The position numbers were made by a program, and so were the translations under genes. From assembly GCF_900112815.1 (NCBI RefSeq), contig NZ_FOND01000003.1, positions 301,723 to 365,722 on the forward strand: DNA of 64,000 bases. The letters run 5' to 3'. This stretch comes from Blastococcus tunisiensis. Its GTDB lineage: Bacteria; Actinomycetota; Actinomycetes; Mycobacteriales; Geodermatophilaceae. Shown here piece after piece: positions 8,538-17,909 of this stretch. Each line of letters starts with the position of its first letter. Positions within the stretch are counted from its first letter, which is position 1. The notes under the pieces were generated by a model that was not told where the DNA came from, ran no database searches, and saw only the letters and a program-made list of their open reading frames with translations.

Positions 8538-11500
8538 CCGGTCACGCCGCCCGCCTGCTCAAGGCCACGGGCGCCCTCGTGGCGCTGCTCGCCGTCGTCG
8601 TCGGCGTACCGGTGCTGATGGCGATGCTGCATCTGGTGCCGGACCGCCTCCCGTCGCTGGACGAGGTCGGCGCCGTCCTGACGTCCCGCGACAACGGACA
8701 GCTCGCCGGACTCGTCCTCGCAGCCGGGGTGTGGGTGTGCTGGGCACTTTTCACCGCCGCGACAGTGACGGAAATCGTGGCCTTCGCCCGCGCACGGCCG
8801 GTTCCGGCGCTGCCCGGGCTCGGCATCTTCCAGCAGCCGGCCGCCGCCCTCGTCGCCGCCGTCGCGGTCGGCTTCACCGTCGCTCCGCTGGTCCCCGGCG
8901 CCCCCGCATCCAGCGCAACAGCGCCGCCTCTGCCGATCGCGGCTACATCCACCGTCGTCCCAACGCCGGCACAGCACGGGAGCGCACCGGTCGCAGCGCA
9001 GACACCGGCCGCCTACTTGATGCCGGACGAGCACGCGGATCCGGCCGCGACCACGACTTACCAGGTGCAGCGCCGAGACACCTTGTGGGCGCTGGCCGAG
9101 CGGTATCTCGGGGACCCGCTGCGGTATCCGGAGATCGCCAGGCTCAACCCGACCGCGGTCGGTCCGGACAACGAGATCTTCCCGGGCACGGTGCTGGTCC
9201 TGCCGCCCGACGCGGTCGGCCTGCCGCCGACGGGCCCAGCCCCGAACACCGCGATGACTGTCGAGGATGTCACGGTGGAACCCGGCGACACCCTGTGGGA
9301 CCTCACCGAGGAGATCACCGGCAGCGGGCACAACTGGCGACAAGCCTGGGAGCTCAACCGGGGACGCAGCCAACCCGGAGGTGCCACCTTCACCGACCCG
9401 TCGCTGATCCGACCGGGCTGGACGCTGAGCATCCCCGACCCGACCAGTCCCGCGACGCCTGCGCCCAGCGCACCGGCGCCTCCTGTAGCCGAGCCGGCAC
9501 CGCCATCAGCTCCAGCCCCGAGCAGCGTCCCTTCAGCTGACCCCACCACGCCAGGCACCAATGCACCGCCTCCGGCCGCGCCCGGTTCGGCCACCAACAC
9601 CCCGACCTCGTCTCCCACGGCTGCACCGAACATCGTCGAGCCGTCGCCCGCGAGGCCTGACGAGACCTCGAGGGGTAGCACCTCGGAGCTGCCGATGATC
9701 GTCTTCGCTGCCGGCGGGGGGCTGCTGCTGGCCGGGGCCTCGCTGACCGCGCTGCTGCGCTACCGCCGCAGGCAGTTCCGGCAGCGACGTCCCGGCCGCA
9801 CGATCGGCAGCACACCACCAGAGCTGTTGCACGTCGAACGAACACTGCAGGAGGTTGGCAGCGTCGGCAGTGCCGACGTCACCTGGCTCGACCACGCGCT
9901 ACGGGCCCTGGTGCAGTCCCTGGCGAGGGTCGACGGTGCTCGCCTGCCCGACGTGGTGGCGGTCTGCATGACCGACGACGTCCTGACCTTGGTACTCACC
10001 GAGCCGGCCTCGGAGGCCCCGGAGCCGTGGATGGTGGACCCGGCCGGCACCCGCTGGTCGATCCGGCGCGATGATCCGCTGACCTATGACGAGCAGCGGC
10101 GGGCGTACTTCTTCGCACCGTTCCCCATGCTCGCGTCGGTGGGCTACACGGCCGAGGGCGAGCACTGGCTGCTCGACCTGGAACGGGTCGCGACCCTGTC
10201 TCTGTCCGGGGACGCCGAACGCTGCCTGGACCTGGCGCGGTTCCTCGCTGCCGAGCTGGCGCACAACACGTGGTCGGAGATGCTGCAGGTGACCCTGGTC
10301 GGCTTCGGCAAGGAGCTGGCCCAGATCAATCCCGACCGGCTGACCTACACCGACGACGTCGAGAGCGCGATCGCGGCGTTCGACGGCCAGCAAGAGTCGG
10401 TCACCGAGGCCATGCATATCGCCGACGTCGACGTGCTGTCGGGCCGGTTACGTGACGTGGCCGGCGACGCGTGGGCGCCGCGCGTCCTGCTCATCGCCCC
10501 GGACGTCGCCAAGGACAGCGCCGGTCTGGAACGGCTGCTGACCGTCATGAAGCAGCAGCGAGCCCGCGGCGCAGTGGCGTTGGTGCTGATCGACGACCCG
10601 GACCACGGGGACGCCGCCCGCTGGCAGCTGACTGTCGACCAGGCCGGCATGCTCAGCATCCCGGCCCTGGGAGTTGAGCTGATCGCGCAGCAGATCCCGG
10701 CCGACGAGGCCGCGCAGCTGGCCGAGATGCTCGCGCTGGCCGCCGTGACCGACGACCGACCCATCCCACCAGCGCACGGTGACGAGCCCTGGGACAAGCA
10801 CGCCGACGCCTGCGGGAGCCTCCGAGTGGACCCGGCCCCTTCCGAGCGGCGGCAGCCACCAGCGCCGGCCGGAGCGGACGACGTCCCGGTGCTCGGTCTG
10901 GCAGACACCTCGCCGTGGATGACCAACTCCGTGTTGCCGCTGTCCGCGCAGGCTTACCTGGACCGAGCCGCGACCACCGAGCAGGACCTGGAGGCATTGG
11001 CTCCCGCTACCGACGCCCGCATTCGCGACCAGGTCGAGGTCGCCGACCCTGCCCTGGACGCTGACCTGGCCAACTGGGCCGACCCGTCCTGCCCACGGCC
11101 GAAGTTGACCCTGCTCGGCGCGGTCGAAGTGCGGGCGCAGGGCACGCTGCCCGAGCGCAACCCGCGGCGGCAGTTCTACACCGAGATCGTCGCCTACCTG
11201 GCCACCCGGCCCGGCGGCGTGACCAGCGAGCGCTACGCCACCGCGATCTGGCCCAACGAGCCCGATGTCGTCGGCAAGACAAAGGTGCGGCAGTCGATCT
11301 CGATCGTGCGCGCCTGGCTGGGCACCAATCCGGTGACTGGCGCGGACTACCTCCCCTCCGGGGTCACCGCCGGTGGGGTCGGCCGCTACCGCATCGACGA
11401 CGTCCTCATCGACGCGGAGCTGTTCCGCCGACTGCGAGTCCGCGGGCTGGCCCGCGGTGTCGACGGCATCGCCGACCTGCGCGCCGCTCTCGACCTGGTC

Positions 11501-11884
11501 ACCGGGCAGCCGTTCGACCTATCCACGTCGCGGCAGCGTGCGCCCGGCGGCTACAGCTGGCTGGTCGAGGAGAACTCCCGGCTGGACCACGAGTACGCCG
11601 CCATGATCGTCGACGTCGCGCACACCGTTGCGACGCACCACCTCGCCGCCGGCGAGCCCGAGTTCGCTGCGGCCGCCGCCCACGTGGCGCTGAAAGCCGG
11701 CAGCTACGAGGACGTGCCGCTACTCGACCTGGTCGCCGCCTGCGACGCGCAGGACAACCGGGCCGAGGCCGACGCCTACGTCGCCCGCATTCTGGCCAAC
11801 CACGACGCTGAGGTCGAAGAAGACCTGCCACCTAGAACCGCCGAGATCCTCTTCCGCCGGCAGTGGATCAACAGGGCCAGCTGA
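8534..11884 (+). CDS. Large membrane protein with LysM repeats and BTAD (SARP-like) C-terminus
   Basis: 1116 aa from GTG 8534. Three N-terminal membrane segments (about 10-30, 55-75, 95-115), then two LysM motifs: YQVQRRDTLWALAERYLG (about 175-225) and VTVEPGDTLWDLTEEITG (about 246-301), a Pro/Ala/Ser linker, a fourth membrane segment (386-408) and a long cytoplasmic part. Residues about 855-1020 resemble the winged-helix plus bacterial transcriptional activator domain of SARP regulators (LTLLGAVEVRAQG, then the RLRALDLVTGQPFD-like helical repeats). LysM would bind peptidoglycan outside; the C-terminus could sense or regulate inside. Last gene of the Tad operon. Confidence 0.82.
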   Translation: MTGHAARLLKATGALVALLAVVVGVPVLMAMLHLVPDRLPSLDEVGAVLTSRDNGQLAGLVLAAGVWVCWALFTAATVTEIVAFARARPVPALPGLGIFQQPAAALVAAVAVGFTVAPLVPGAPASSATAPPLPIAATSTVVPTPAQHGSAPVAAQTPAAYLMPDEHADPAATTTYQVQRRDTLWALAERYLGDPLRYPEIARLNPTAVGPDNEIFPGTVLVLPPDAVGLPPTGPAPNTAMTVEDVTVEPGDTLWDLTEEITGSGHNWRQAWELNRGRSQPGGATFTDPSLIRPGWTLSIPDPTSPATPAPSAPAPPVAEPAPPSAPAPSSVPSADPTTPGTNAPPPAAPGSATNTPTSSPTAAPNIVEPSPARPDETSRGSTSELPMIVFAAGGGLLLAGASLTALLRYRRRQFRQRRPGRTIGSTPPELLHVERTLQEVGSVGSADVTWLDHALRALVQSLARVDGARLPDVVAVCMTDDVLTLVLTEPASEAPEPWMVDPAGTRWSIRRDDPLTYDEQRRAYFFAPFPMLASVGYTAEGEHWLLDLERVATLSLSGDAERCLDLARFLAAELAHNTWSEMLQVTLVGFGKELAQINPDRLTYTDDVESAIAAFDGQQESVTEAMHIADVDVLSGRLRDVAGDAWAPRVLLIAPDVAKDSAGLERLLTVMKQQRARGAVALVLIDDPDHGDAARWQLTVDQAGMLSIPALGVELIAQQIPADEAAQLAEMLALAAVTDDRPIPPAHGDEPWDKHADACGSLRVDPAPSERRQPPAPAGADDVPVLGLADTSPWMTNSVLPLSAQAYLDRAATTEQDLEALAPATDARIRDQVEVADPALDADLANWADPSCPRPKLTLLGAVEVRAQGTLPERNPRRQFYTEIVAYLATRPGGVTSERYATAIWPNEPDVVGKTKVRQSISIVRAWLGTNPVTGADYLPSGVTAGGVGRYRIDDVLIDAELFRRLRVRGLARGVDGIADLRAALDLVTGQPFDLSTSRQRAPGGYSWLVEENSRLDHEYAAMIVDVAHTVATHHLAAGEPEFAAAAAHVALKAGSYEDVPLLDLVAACDAQDNRAEADAYVARILANHDAEVEEDLPPRTAEILFRRQWINRAS

Positions 11885-12363
11885 CCAAGACAGAGGTAGT
11901 CGGACGTGCGGACCGCTACGGATGGACCGACGAACTGCACAACTTCGAGTAGCCGTCCAGACGGCGGTAGGTCAATCAGCGCCTTGGCCACCGGGGAGAC
12001 GGCCCGGGCCATTCGACAGCGGCAGCCAGCTGCAGTGTCACCGCTCGGGGGCCAGACCACTTGCCCGCATAGCCCCCGGTCACCGGGGATCTTCTCGGGG
12101 CGGGTCTTACGGGACGGACAGTCGATGATCCTTTGCTGACCTCCACCTTTCCCCATAGGAGGTTCGGGTTCCGGGACGAGTTCAGTCTCGGCACCACAGA
12201 TCAGATGTCACCTACTCGTGCAGCAGTCCCGTTCCGTGGCTCTGCATGATCGCCGCCCCGTGAGGACGCGCCACGGACTGGGACCCATCACTGTCGGGTG
12301 ACAGTCTTGCGCCGCAGGCCGCTTGTCCAGCGCTTCGTCATACCTCCCTGACAAGATGCGCAC
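11885..12363 (+). other. 479-bp stretch without a credible gene
   Basis: No reading frame here has convincing coding character. A short hairpin CCCCGG-TCA-CCGGGG lies at 12074-12088 but has no T-run, so I do not call it a terminator with confidence. The stretch separates the Tad operon from the toxin-antitoxin pair and presumably holds the promoter of the latter. Confidence 0.5.
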
Positions 12364-13056
12364 ATGAACCGAGTCGCCCGGCTGGTGGACCGCCCGGTGT
12401 ACTCGATGGCCCAAGTCGATCGCATCCTCGGTCTTCATGGCGGAACAGCCCGCCGTTGGATCGACGGCTACGACCGCGGAGCCAAGTCGTATCCGCCGGT
12501 CATCAGGCAGGAGCGGACCAACGAGGACACCGCCACGTGGGGCGAGTTTGTAGAAACCCGGTTGCTCGCGGAGTTCCGTGACGCCGGGGTGCCGATGATC
12601 CGCATGCGGCCAGCGGTGGAACGCCTGCGCCGAGAGCTCGAAACGCCGTATCCGCTGGCCTCAGCGCGGACGTGGCTGTACGCGGAGGGTCAGGAACTGG
12701 TCCGAGCGGTGCAGGACGAGGTCGGCCTCGACAGCGCGTTGCAGCTAGTCGTGGTGAGGAGCAACCAGCGTCTTCTCTGGTCTCAGCATGCCGAGTCGTT
12801 CCGGGGGTCGCTCGAGTGGACGAACGGCGATGTTCCTGAGCCCCGACTACTGCATCCCATGCCGGACATCGCTGACGTACAGGTCGATCCGCTTCGCGGC
12901 TACGGGGAGCCAGTGGTTCGCAACGTCCCTACTGAGGTCATCGCAGAGCTGATCCGCGCGGGAGAAACACCTGACTCTGTGGCAGAAATGTACGAGCTGA
13001 ATCGCTCTCTCGTCGACGCCGCGGTCCGGTACGAACTGAAGCGCGCGGCCGCCTGA
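12364..13056 (+). CDS. DUF433-type antitoxin (VapB45-like)
   Basis: 230 aa. The N-terminus has a helix-turn-helix-like stretch (SMAQVDRILGLHGGTARRWIDGY) and residues about 185-225 (VPTEVIAELIRAGETPDSVAEMYEL) match the DUF433 C-terminal HTH pattern. DUF433 proteins are antitoxins that pair with PIN-like toxins and repress their own operon. The next frame, 6 bases downstream, encodes such a toxin, though it is broken. Start ATG at 12364. Confidence 0.75.
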   Translation: MNRVARLVDRPVYSMAQVDRILGLHGGTARRWIDGYDRGAKSYPPVIRQERTNEDTATWGEFVETRLLAEFRDAGVPMIRMRPAVERLRRELETPYPLASARTWLYAEGQELVRAVQDEVGLDSALQLVVVRSNQRLLWSQHAESFRGSLEWTNGDVPEPRLLHPMPDIADVQVDPLRGYGEPVVRNVPTEVIAELIRAGETPDSVAEMYELNRSLVDAAVRYELKRAAA

Positions 13057-13062
13057 CGTCTC

Positions 13063-13475
13063 GTGGTGGCCGATCGCGAACGTCTGCGCGTCTACGTGGA
13101 CGAGAGTGCGCTCGGGCTCGGCAAAGCTCTCACCGCCGCCCGTTCTGACACCGTGCATGTCGGCCATCCACTGGTCCCCGAATGCCCATACGGCACGCTG
13201 GACCCCGACTGGATGCCAGCTGTGGCGGCGCGAGGCCTCATCGCCATTGGCCGGGACAGGCGAATGCGTACGCGGCCGGCCGAAGTGCTCTTGTCCGGGA
13301 GTCGGGCCTGCGTGTCTTCAGAATCGGCGGCAAGCGGGATGAAACGACGTGGGGTTGGCTGACGTGGATGGTTCGCCGATGGGACGACATCGAGGAGATC
13401 GTTGACACCAGAGGCCCAGGGCCCTGGTGGTACGTCATCACGGAACGGTCAGTAAGGGAGTTACCTTTGGCTTAG
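13063..13475 (+). pseudogene. PIN-like toxin (VapC45-type), frameshifted
   Basis: The frame from GTG 13063 reads RLRVYVDESALGLGKAL (acidic residue after a beta strand, as in PIN-like folds) to DPDWMPAVAARGLIAIGRDRRMRTRPAE, then goes out of frame near 13281-13290 and stops at 13362. The continuation ESGLRVFRIGGKRDETTWGW to ERSVRELPLA at 13475 lies in the frame one base back, so one base is missing. Joined, the protein would be about 137 aa, the family length. Either the toxin is inactivated, leaving an orphan antitoxin, or there is a sequencing error. Confidence 0.7.
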
Positions 13476-13595
13476 ACCAATTCGCCGCACGGCATCACGT
13501 TCCGCTACCGGGCGACCCCTACTCCAGCAGCATCGGGGAGCAGCGCGGGCCACTGACACCCGGCGGCGCGGACGTCCCAGGAACTTCCGCTGACA

Positions 13596-13850
13596 GGTGC
13601 TGGATCTGGTGGAAGCCGGTCGCCGACGTGGCCACGGCGCTGGGCATCAGTGGCCAGGACGATTGACCAGGACGATCGACACCTGGCATCGGCGTGATCG
13701 CAGCGACCAGCGCCTCGATCGGGGGTGACCTCCGGGGAGAAGTCCGAACTGGTGGATGCCAAGCAGCGGATCGACGCCCTGGAGGCGCAACTGCCCGTGC
13801 ACCGCAACGCTCGGAGTTGCTGACGTTCCACGCGAAGCAGCCGACCTCAA
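13596..13850 (+). pseudogene. IS3-family transposase OrfA relic
   Basis: Pieces in several frames spell an IS3 OrfA: a helix-turn-helix VADVATALGISGQ (13614-13655), then TIDTWHRRDRSDQ (13676-13715), then TSGEKSELVDAKQRIDALEAQLPVHRNA (13728-13810), then ELLTFHAKQPT. An insertion of about 15 bases and at least two frameshifts separate them and no OrfB follows, so it is dead. It sits directly before the FetB-like gene and may mark where that gene joined this locus. Confidence 0.6.
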
Positions 13851-13874
13851 GGTGGCGACCTGAGGGTGAGAAGG

Positions 13875-14663
13875 ATGTCGGCTGTGAACTCATCGGTGAT
13901 AGACGTCGGCTCCGGCCTGGTTGCTGTCCTGGTCGCTCTCGCGGGTCTGGCGGCCGTAGGCGGAAAGCTGTCCGGCCTCGGCCAGCACTATTCGGTAGTG
14001 GTCGCGGCGGTCCGCGCGGCCCTGCAACTGGCCGTCGTGTCAGCAGTTCTCGCCGTCGTCATCGGTTCTCTATGGCTTTCCGGGATGTTCGTGCTGCTGA
14101 TGGTGGTGGTTGCGGCGATCACCTCGGCCGGCCGCGTGACCGGCGCTTCCCTTCGTCAGCTCGGACTGCTCCACCGCGTGGTCACCGCCGGGACGCCCAT
14201 CGTCGTCGGCGCCCTCCCAGTTGTGTTGGTTGTGCTGGCGAGTGGAGCGGTGCCGCTACGGGGCGAGGCGGTCATCCCGATCGCCGGCATCCTCATCGGC
14301 GGGGCGATGACGGCCACCTCATTGGCCGGTCGTCGGCTGAGAGAGGAACTTGAAAGCCGTCACGGCGAGGTGGAGGCGGCGCTGGCCCTCGGTCTGGTCA
14401 CACGTGACGCTGTGCTGGAGATCGCCCGCCCGGTCGCCGGAACCGCTCTGATGCCAGCCTTGGACCAGACACGCACCGTCGGCCTGGTCACCCTGCCCGG
14501 GGCCTTCGTCGGCGTGCTCCTCGGTGGAGGAAGCCCACTGCAAGCGGGTGCCGCCCAGTTGCTGGTTCTGGTGGGGCTGCTCGCCGCGGAAGTCACCGCG
14601 GTATGGATGGTGACGGAGCTGGTAGCCCGGGGGCAGATGGCGAGACACGGGGCCCGCCGATAA
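13875..14663 (+). CDS. fetB: FetB/YbbM-like ABC transporter permease
   Basis: 262 aa from ATG 13875 (a GTG at 13866 is an alternative). Seven or so membrane segments; the family signature region is present (EVEAALALGLVTRDAVLEIARPVAGTALMPALDQTRTVGLVTLPGAFVG). FetB works with the ATPase FetA and is implicated in iron export and oxidative stress resistance in E. coli. No FetA-type ATPase lies next to it here, so it either uses a partner elsewhere or is an orphan. The neighbourhood of iron-uptake genes supports an iron-related role. Confidence 0.8.
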   Translation: MSAVNSSVIDVGSGLVAVLVALAGLAAVGGKLSGLGQHYSVVVAAVRAALQLAVVSAVLAVVIGSLWLSGMFVLLMVVVAAITSAGRVTGASLRQLGLLHRVVTAGTPIVVGALPVVLVVLASGAVPLRGEAVIPIAGILIGGAMTATSLAGRRLREELESRHGEVEAALALGLVTRDAVLEIARPVAGTALMPALDQTRTVGLVTLPGAFVGVLLGGGSPLQAGAAQLLVLVGLLAAEVTAVWMVTELVARGQMARHGARR

Positions 14664-14829
14664 CTCCGAGCAGTCCGCACCTGCCTTCTGCCAGCGTTTC
14701 GCCCGGCTCGCGGCGAGGAACCTGCCGTCGACGCCTGCGCCTGGCCCGGCACACGGCCTCTCGCACGACCACGCACGCTTCCCCGAGTATGCCGTTGATC
14801 ACTAACCTCGCCGGCGTCTTGCTGTCAGA

Positions 14830-14848
14830 TAAGGTAAGCCTTACCTTA
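14830..14848. promoter_or_regulatory. Iron box (DtxR/IdeR/DmdR-type operator)
   Basis: TAAGGTAAGCCTTACCTTA is a perfect 19-bp inverted repeat around a central C and matches the DtxR/IdeR consensus TWAGGTWAGSCTWACCTWA. It lies 49 bases before the start of the siderophore-binding protein gene. In actinobacteria iron-loaded DtxR-family repressors bind such sites and shut off uptake genes; the operon from 14897 to 18748 is therefore predicted to be iron-repressed. Confidence 0.9.
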
Positions 14849-14896
14849 CTTCTGAGGCGGCTGGACATCCGGCCGGAACCACCCTGAGGAGCAGTG

Positions 14897-15892
14897 ATGA
14901 AGGCATCTCCACGACGCGCGGCCCTGTCGGCGATCGGGGTGATCATGACGGTCGCCGGATGCAGCGGAGCGTCCGGGGGTGCGAACGCGCCGGCCAACGC
15001 CGGCGGGGCGGGTGAGCGACCGACCGCGGTGACCGTTGAGCACGCCATGGGGACCACCGACGTTCCGTGCGCTCCCGAGCGGGTGGTCACCCTGGGACAG
15101 GGACAGACCGACTCGGTGCTGGCCCTTGGCGTGACCCCGGTCGGGGCCGTCAAGCCATGGACCGACGACTGGTACGACTACCTGCCGGACGAGATCGAGC
15201 AAGTCGAGATCATCGGCACCGAGCTTGAGCCCGACCTCGAAGCCATCGCCGCGCTGCAGCCCGATGTCATCCTCGGGTCGAAGCTGCGGCACGAGGCGCT
15301 GTACCCGCAGCTGTCCCAGATCGCCCCGACGGTGTTCTCCGAGACGATCGGGGTGTCCTGGAAGGACAACGTCTCGTTGTGGGCAGACGCCCTGTGCCGG
15401 CAGGAAGAGGGCCAGGAGGCCCTCGACGCCTACGAGCAGCGGGCGGACGAGATCGAGGCCCGCCTCGAGGAGGCAGGCAAGGCCGACACCGAGGTGTCGC
15501 TCGTACGGTTCATGCCCGACCAGGTACGGATCTACCTCACCGGCTTCCCCGGCTCCGTCCTGCGCGACGCCGGCCTGAACCGCCCGCAGGACCAGCAAGT
15601 GGACAACTGGGACGAGTCCCCTCAGCTGATCGAGATCAGCGAGGAGCGGATCCCAGAGATGGACGGCGACGTCATCCTCGTGATGGTCTCCGACAAGTGG
15701 TATGCCCAGACGGGTGGCCACGACGTGGACGAGACGATGGAGCGGTGGACGTCGACGGATCTGTGGCAGGGGCTGTCGGCGGTGCAGGCGGGCAACGTGC
15801 ACGAGATCAATGAGAGCCACTGGAACCTCGGTGGCGGGATCCTCGCCGCCACCACCGCGCTGGACAGCATCGAGGACCTGCTGCTCCCGTGA
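14897..15892 (+). CDS. Iron-siderophore ABC transporter, substrate-binding lipoprotein
   Basis: 331 aa. The lipoprotein signal ends TVAGC with Cys near residue 22. The body follows the FecB/FhuD class III binding-protein pattern: PERVVTLGQGQTDSVLALGVTPVGAVKPW, then LEAIAALQPDVILG, and a C-terminal WNLGGGILAATTALDSI. It captures ferric siderophores outside the membrane for the two permeases that follow. ATG 14897 is preferred over GTG 14894 because the GAGGA RBS sits 6 bases before it. Stop overlaps the GTG of the next gene. Confidence 0.9.
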   Translation: MKASPRRAALSAIGVIMTVAGCSGASGGANAPANAGGAGERPTAVTVEHAMGTTDVPCAPERVVTLGQGQTDSVLALGVTPVGAVKPWTDDWYDYLPDEIEQVEIIGTELEPDLEAIAALQPDVILGSKLRHEALYPQLSQIAPTVFSETIGVSWKDNVSLWADALCRQEEGQEALDAYEQRADEIEARLEEAGKADTEVSLVRFMPDQVRIYLTGFPGSVLRDAGLNRPQDQQVDNWDESPQLIEISEERIPEMDGDVILVMVSDKWYAQTGGHDVDETMERWTSTDLWQGLSAVQAGNVHEINESHWNLGGGILAATTALDSIEDLLLP

Positions 15893-16884
15893 GCCTGGTT
15901 CAACGGCTCGGCGTGACCGGGCTGGCGGTCGTGGCGCTGGTCACCGTGGTGGTGGCCAGCGTCGCCGTCGGCTCGGTTTCCCTGCCGGTGTCGGAAGTCC
16001 TCGGGGCGCTGAGCGGCACCCGTGAGCTGGAGTCGCATCTGATCGTCACCGACCTGCGGATCCCCCGCACCGTGGCCGGGCTGGTGGCCGGAGCGTGTCT
16101 GGCCGTCTCGGGCGTGCTCTTGCAGGGGGCAACCCGTAACCCGCTCGCCTCACCCGCATTGCTGGGAATCACCCACGGCGGCGGGTTCGCCGTGGTGGTG
16201 GCCGTCGCCCTGCTCGGTCTCCCGCCCTCGGTTGCCGTGTGGGCCGCCTTCCTCGGCGGCGCGGCTGCCGCCGGCGTCGCGCTGGCACTGGCCACGTCCG
16301 GTCGGGACGGGTTATCGCCGATCCGGCTGGTGCTCTCGGGCGCGATCGTCTCGGCGGTACTGCTGGCCTGGACCAACGCCCTGCTGGCGCTCAACGAGCA
16401 CGCCGCCGACGACGTCCGGCACTGGCTGGCCGGGTCACTGGCCGGCCGGGACGCCGCGGCCGTCGCACCCCTACTACCGCTCGTGGTCATCGCGTTAGCC
16501 GGGTCCTGGTTGCTCGCCGGGCCGCTGGACGCTCTGGCCCTCGGCGACGAGCAGGCGGTGGGGCTCGGGCAGCACCCCACCCGGGTCCGCCTGCTGGCCG
16601 GCCTGGTCGCCGTCCTGCTGGCGGCCGTGGCCGTGGCCCTCGCCGGGCCGATCGCGTTCGTCGGACTAGCCGTTCCGCACGTGGCCCGGGCCCTGCTCCG
16701 CAGCGGCCGTCACCGACAGGTGCTGCTGCTGTCAGCCGCACTCGGTCCCGTCCTCCTGCTCGGCGCCGACATCATCGGCCGGGTCGCCGCCCGGCCCACC
16801 GAGGTCCAGGCCGGTGTGCTGACCGCGCTCATCGGTGCGCCGCTGCTGGTCCGGCTCGCCGTACGCCACAAGGCGACGTCATGA
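15889..16884 (+). CDS. FecCD-family siderophore permease 1
   Basis: 331 aa from GTG 15889, overlapping the binding-protein gene by 4 bases. About nine to ten hydrophobic segments; family landmarks include LRIPRTVAGLVAGACLAVSGVLLQG, RNPLASPALLGITHGG and GPIAFVGLAVPHVARAL. Forms the membrane channel of the ferric-siderophore importer with the second permease. Stop overlaps the ATG of the partner. Confidence 0.92.
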   Translation: MSLVQRLGVTGLAVVALVTVVVASVAVGSVSLPVSEVLGALSGTRELESHLIVTDLRIPRTVAGLVAGACLAVSGVLLQGATRNPLASPALLGITHGGGFAVVVAVALLGLPPSVAVWAAFLGGAAAAGVALALATSGRDGLSPIRLVLSGAIVSAVLLAWTNALLALNEHAADDVRHWLAGSLAGRDAAAVAPLLPLVVIALAGSWLLAGPLDALALGDEQAVGLGQHPTRVRLLAGLVAVLLAAVAVALAGPIAFVGLAVPHVARALLRSGRHRQVLLLSAALGPVLLLGADIIGRVAARPTEVQAGVLTALIGAPLLVRLAVRHKATS

Positions 16885-17909
16885 CCGACGCCCGTCCGGC
16901 GCCCGTGGTCGCGGTGCGGCCGGTGCGCCTCCGGATGCGGCGTCCCGGAGCCGTCACCGTCCTCGCCGTGGCCCTGCCGATCGGGATATTCGCCGCGCTG
17001 ATGGTCGGCTCCAGCAACCTGACGATGACCGACGCCCTGGCCGCGCTGGTGGGCCACGCGGACGGGAGCGACGCGTTCGTCGTCCGGGGACTGCGGCTGC
17101 CCCGCGTGGTCACCGCCGTCGCCGTCGGCGCAGCCCTCGGGGCGTCAGGGGTGCTGCTGCAGGGCCTGCTCCGCAACCCGCTCGGCTCCCCGGACGTGAT
17201 GGGGGTGACCGCAGGGGCCAGTCTCGCCGCGGTGATCGCGATCGGCGCCGCCGTCCCACCGCTGCTGCTGCCGCTCGCCGCCGCCACCGGCGCCGGCCTC
17301 GCCACGGCGCTCCTGCACCTACTCACCACCCGCGCCGGCGCCGGCGGAACACGGATCGTGCTCGCGGGGGTCGGCATCCACGCCGCGGCGTACGCCGCGG
17401 TCACGCTGGTCGTCGCCCGGCTGCCGATGGGCCGGCTGGGCGCCGCCGAGGTGTGGCTGGCCGGCAGCCTGCACGCCCGGAACTGGACCCATGCCACCGC
17501 GGTGCTCGTCGGCCTCGCGGTCGGGCTGCCGGCCGCCTTCCTGCTCGTCCGGCGGCTGAGCGTCCTGGAGCTGGGCGACGAGCTCGCGGTGGGTGCCGGG
17601 GTGGCGCTGCGGCGCACCCGGATCCAGCTGCTCGCGGTCGCTGCCGTGCTCGCCGGCGTCGCCGTCGCCGTGGCCGGACCGATCGGCTTCGTCGCGCTCG
17701 GCGCTCCGCACATCGCCCGCCGCATCGTGGGCCCCACCAGCGGAGTCACCCTCGCTGCGGCGGCGATCATCGGGGCGCTTCTCGTCGTCGCGGCCGACGT
17801 GATCGGCCAGCGGGTGTTCGCGCCGATCGCCCTGCCCGCCGGCATGGTGACCGCGGTCATCGGCGCGCCGTACCTGCTCTGGCTCCTACACCGATGGGGA
17901 CGACGATGA
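16881..17909 (+). CDS. FecCD-family siderophore permease 2
   Basis: 342 aa from ATG 16881 (ATGA overlap). A 35-residue cytoplasmic N-terminus, then the FecCD fold with RGLRLPRVVTAVAVGAALGASGVLLQG, RNPLGSPDVMGVTAGAS and GPIGFVALGAPHIARRI. Partner of the preceding permease; together they form the heterodimeric pore. A much longer open frame upstream is only the antisense-free shadow of the first permease. Confidence 0.92.
   Translation: MTDARPAPVVAVRPVRLRMRRPGAVTVLAVALPIGIFAALMVGSSNLTMTDALAALVGHADGSDAFVVRGLRLPRVVTAVAVGAALGASGVLLQGLLRNPLGSPDVMGVTAGASLAAVIAIGAAVPPLLLPLAAATGAGLATALLHLLTTRAGAGGTRIVLAGVGIHAAAYAAVTLVVARLPMGRLGAAEVWLAGSLHARNWTHATAVLVGLAVGLPAAFLLVRRLSVLELGDELAVGAGVALRRTRIQLLAVAAVLAGVAVAVAGPIGFVALGAPHIARRIVGPTSGVTLAAAAIIGALLVVAADVIGQRVFAPIALPAGMVTAVIGAPYLLWLLHRWGRR

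Noticed and set aside
12074..12088. Hairpin CCCCGG-TCA-CCGGGG as terminator of the Tad operon
   Set aside because: The stem is short, it lies 190 bases past the last stop and no T-run follows; such stems are common by chance at this GC content.
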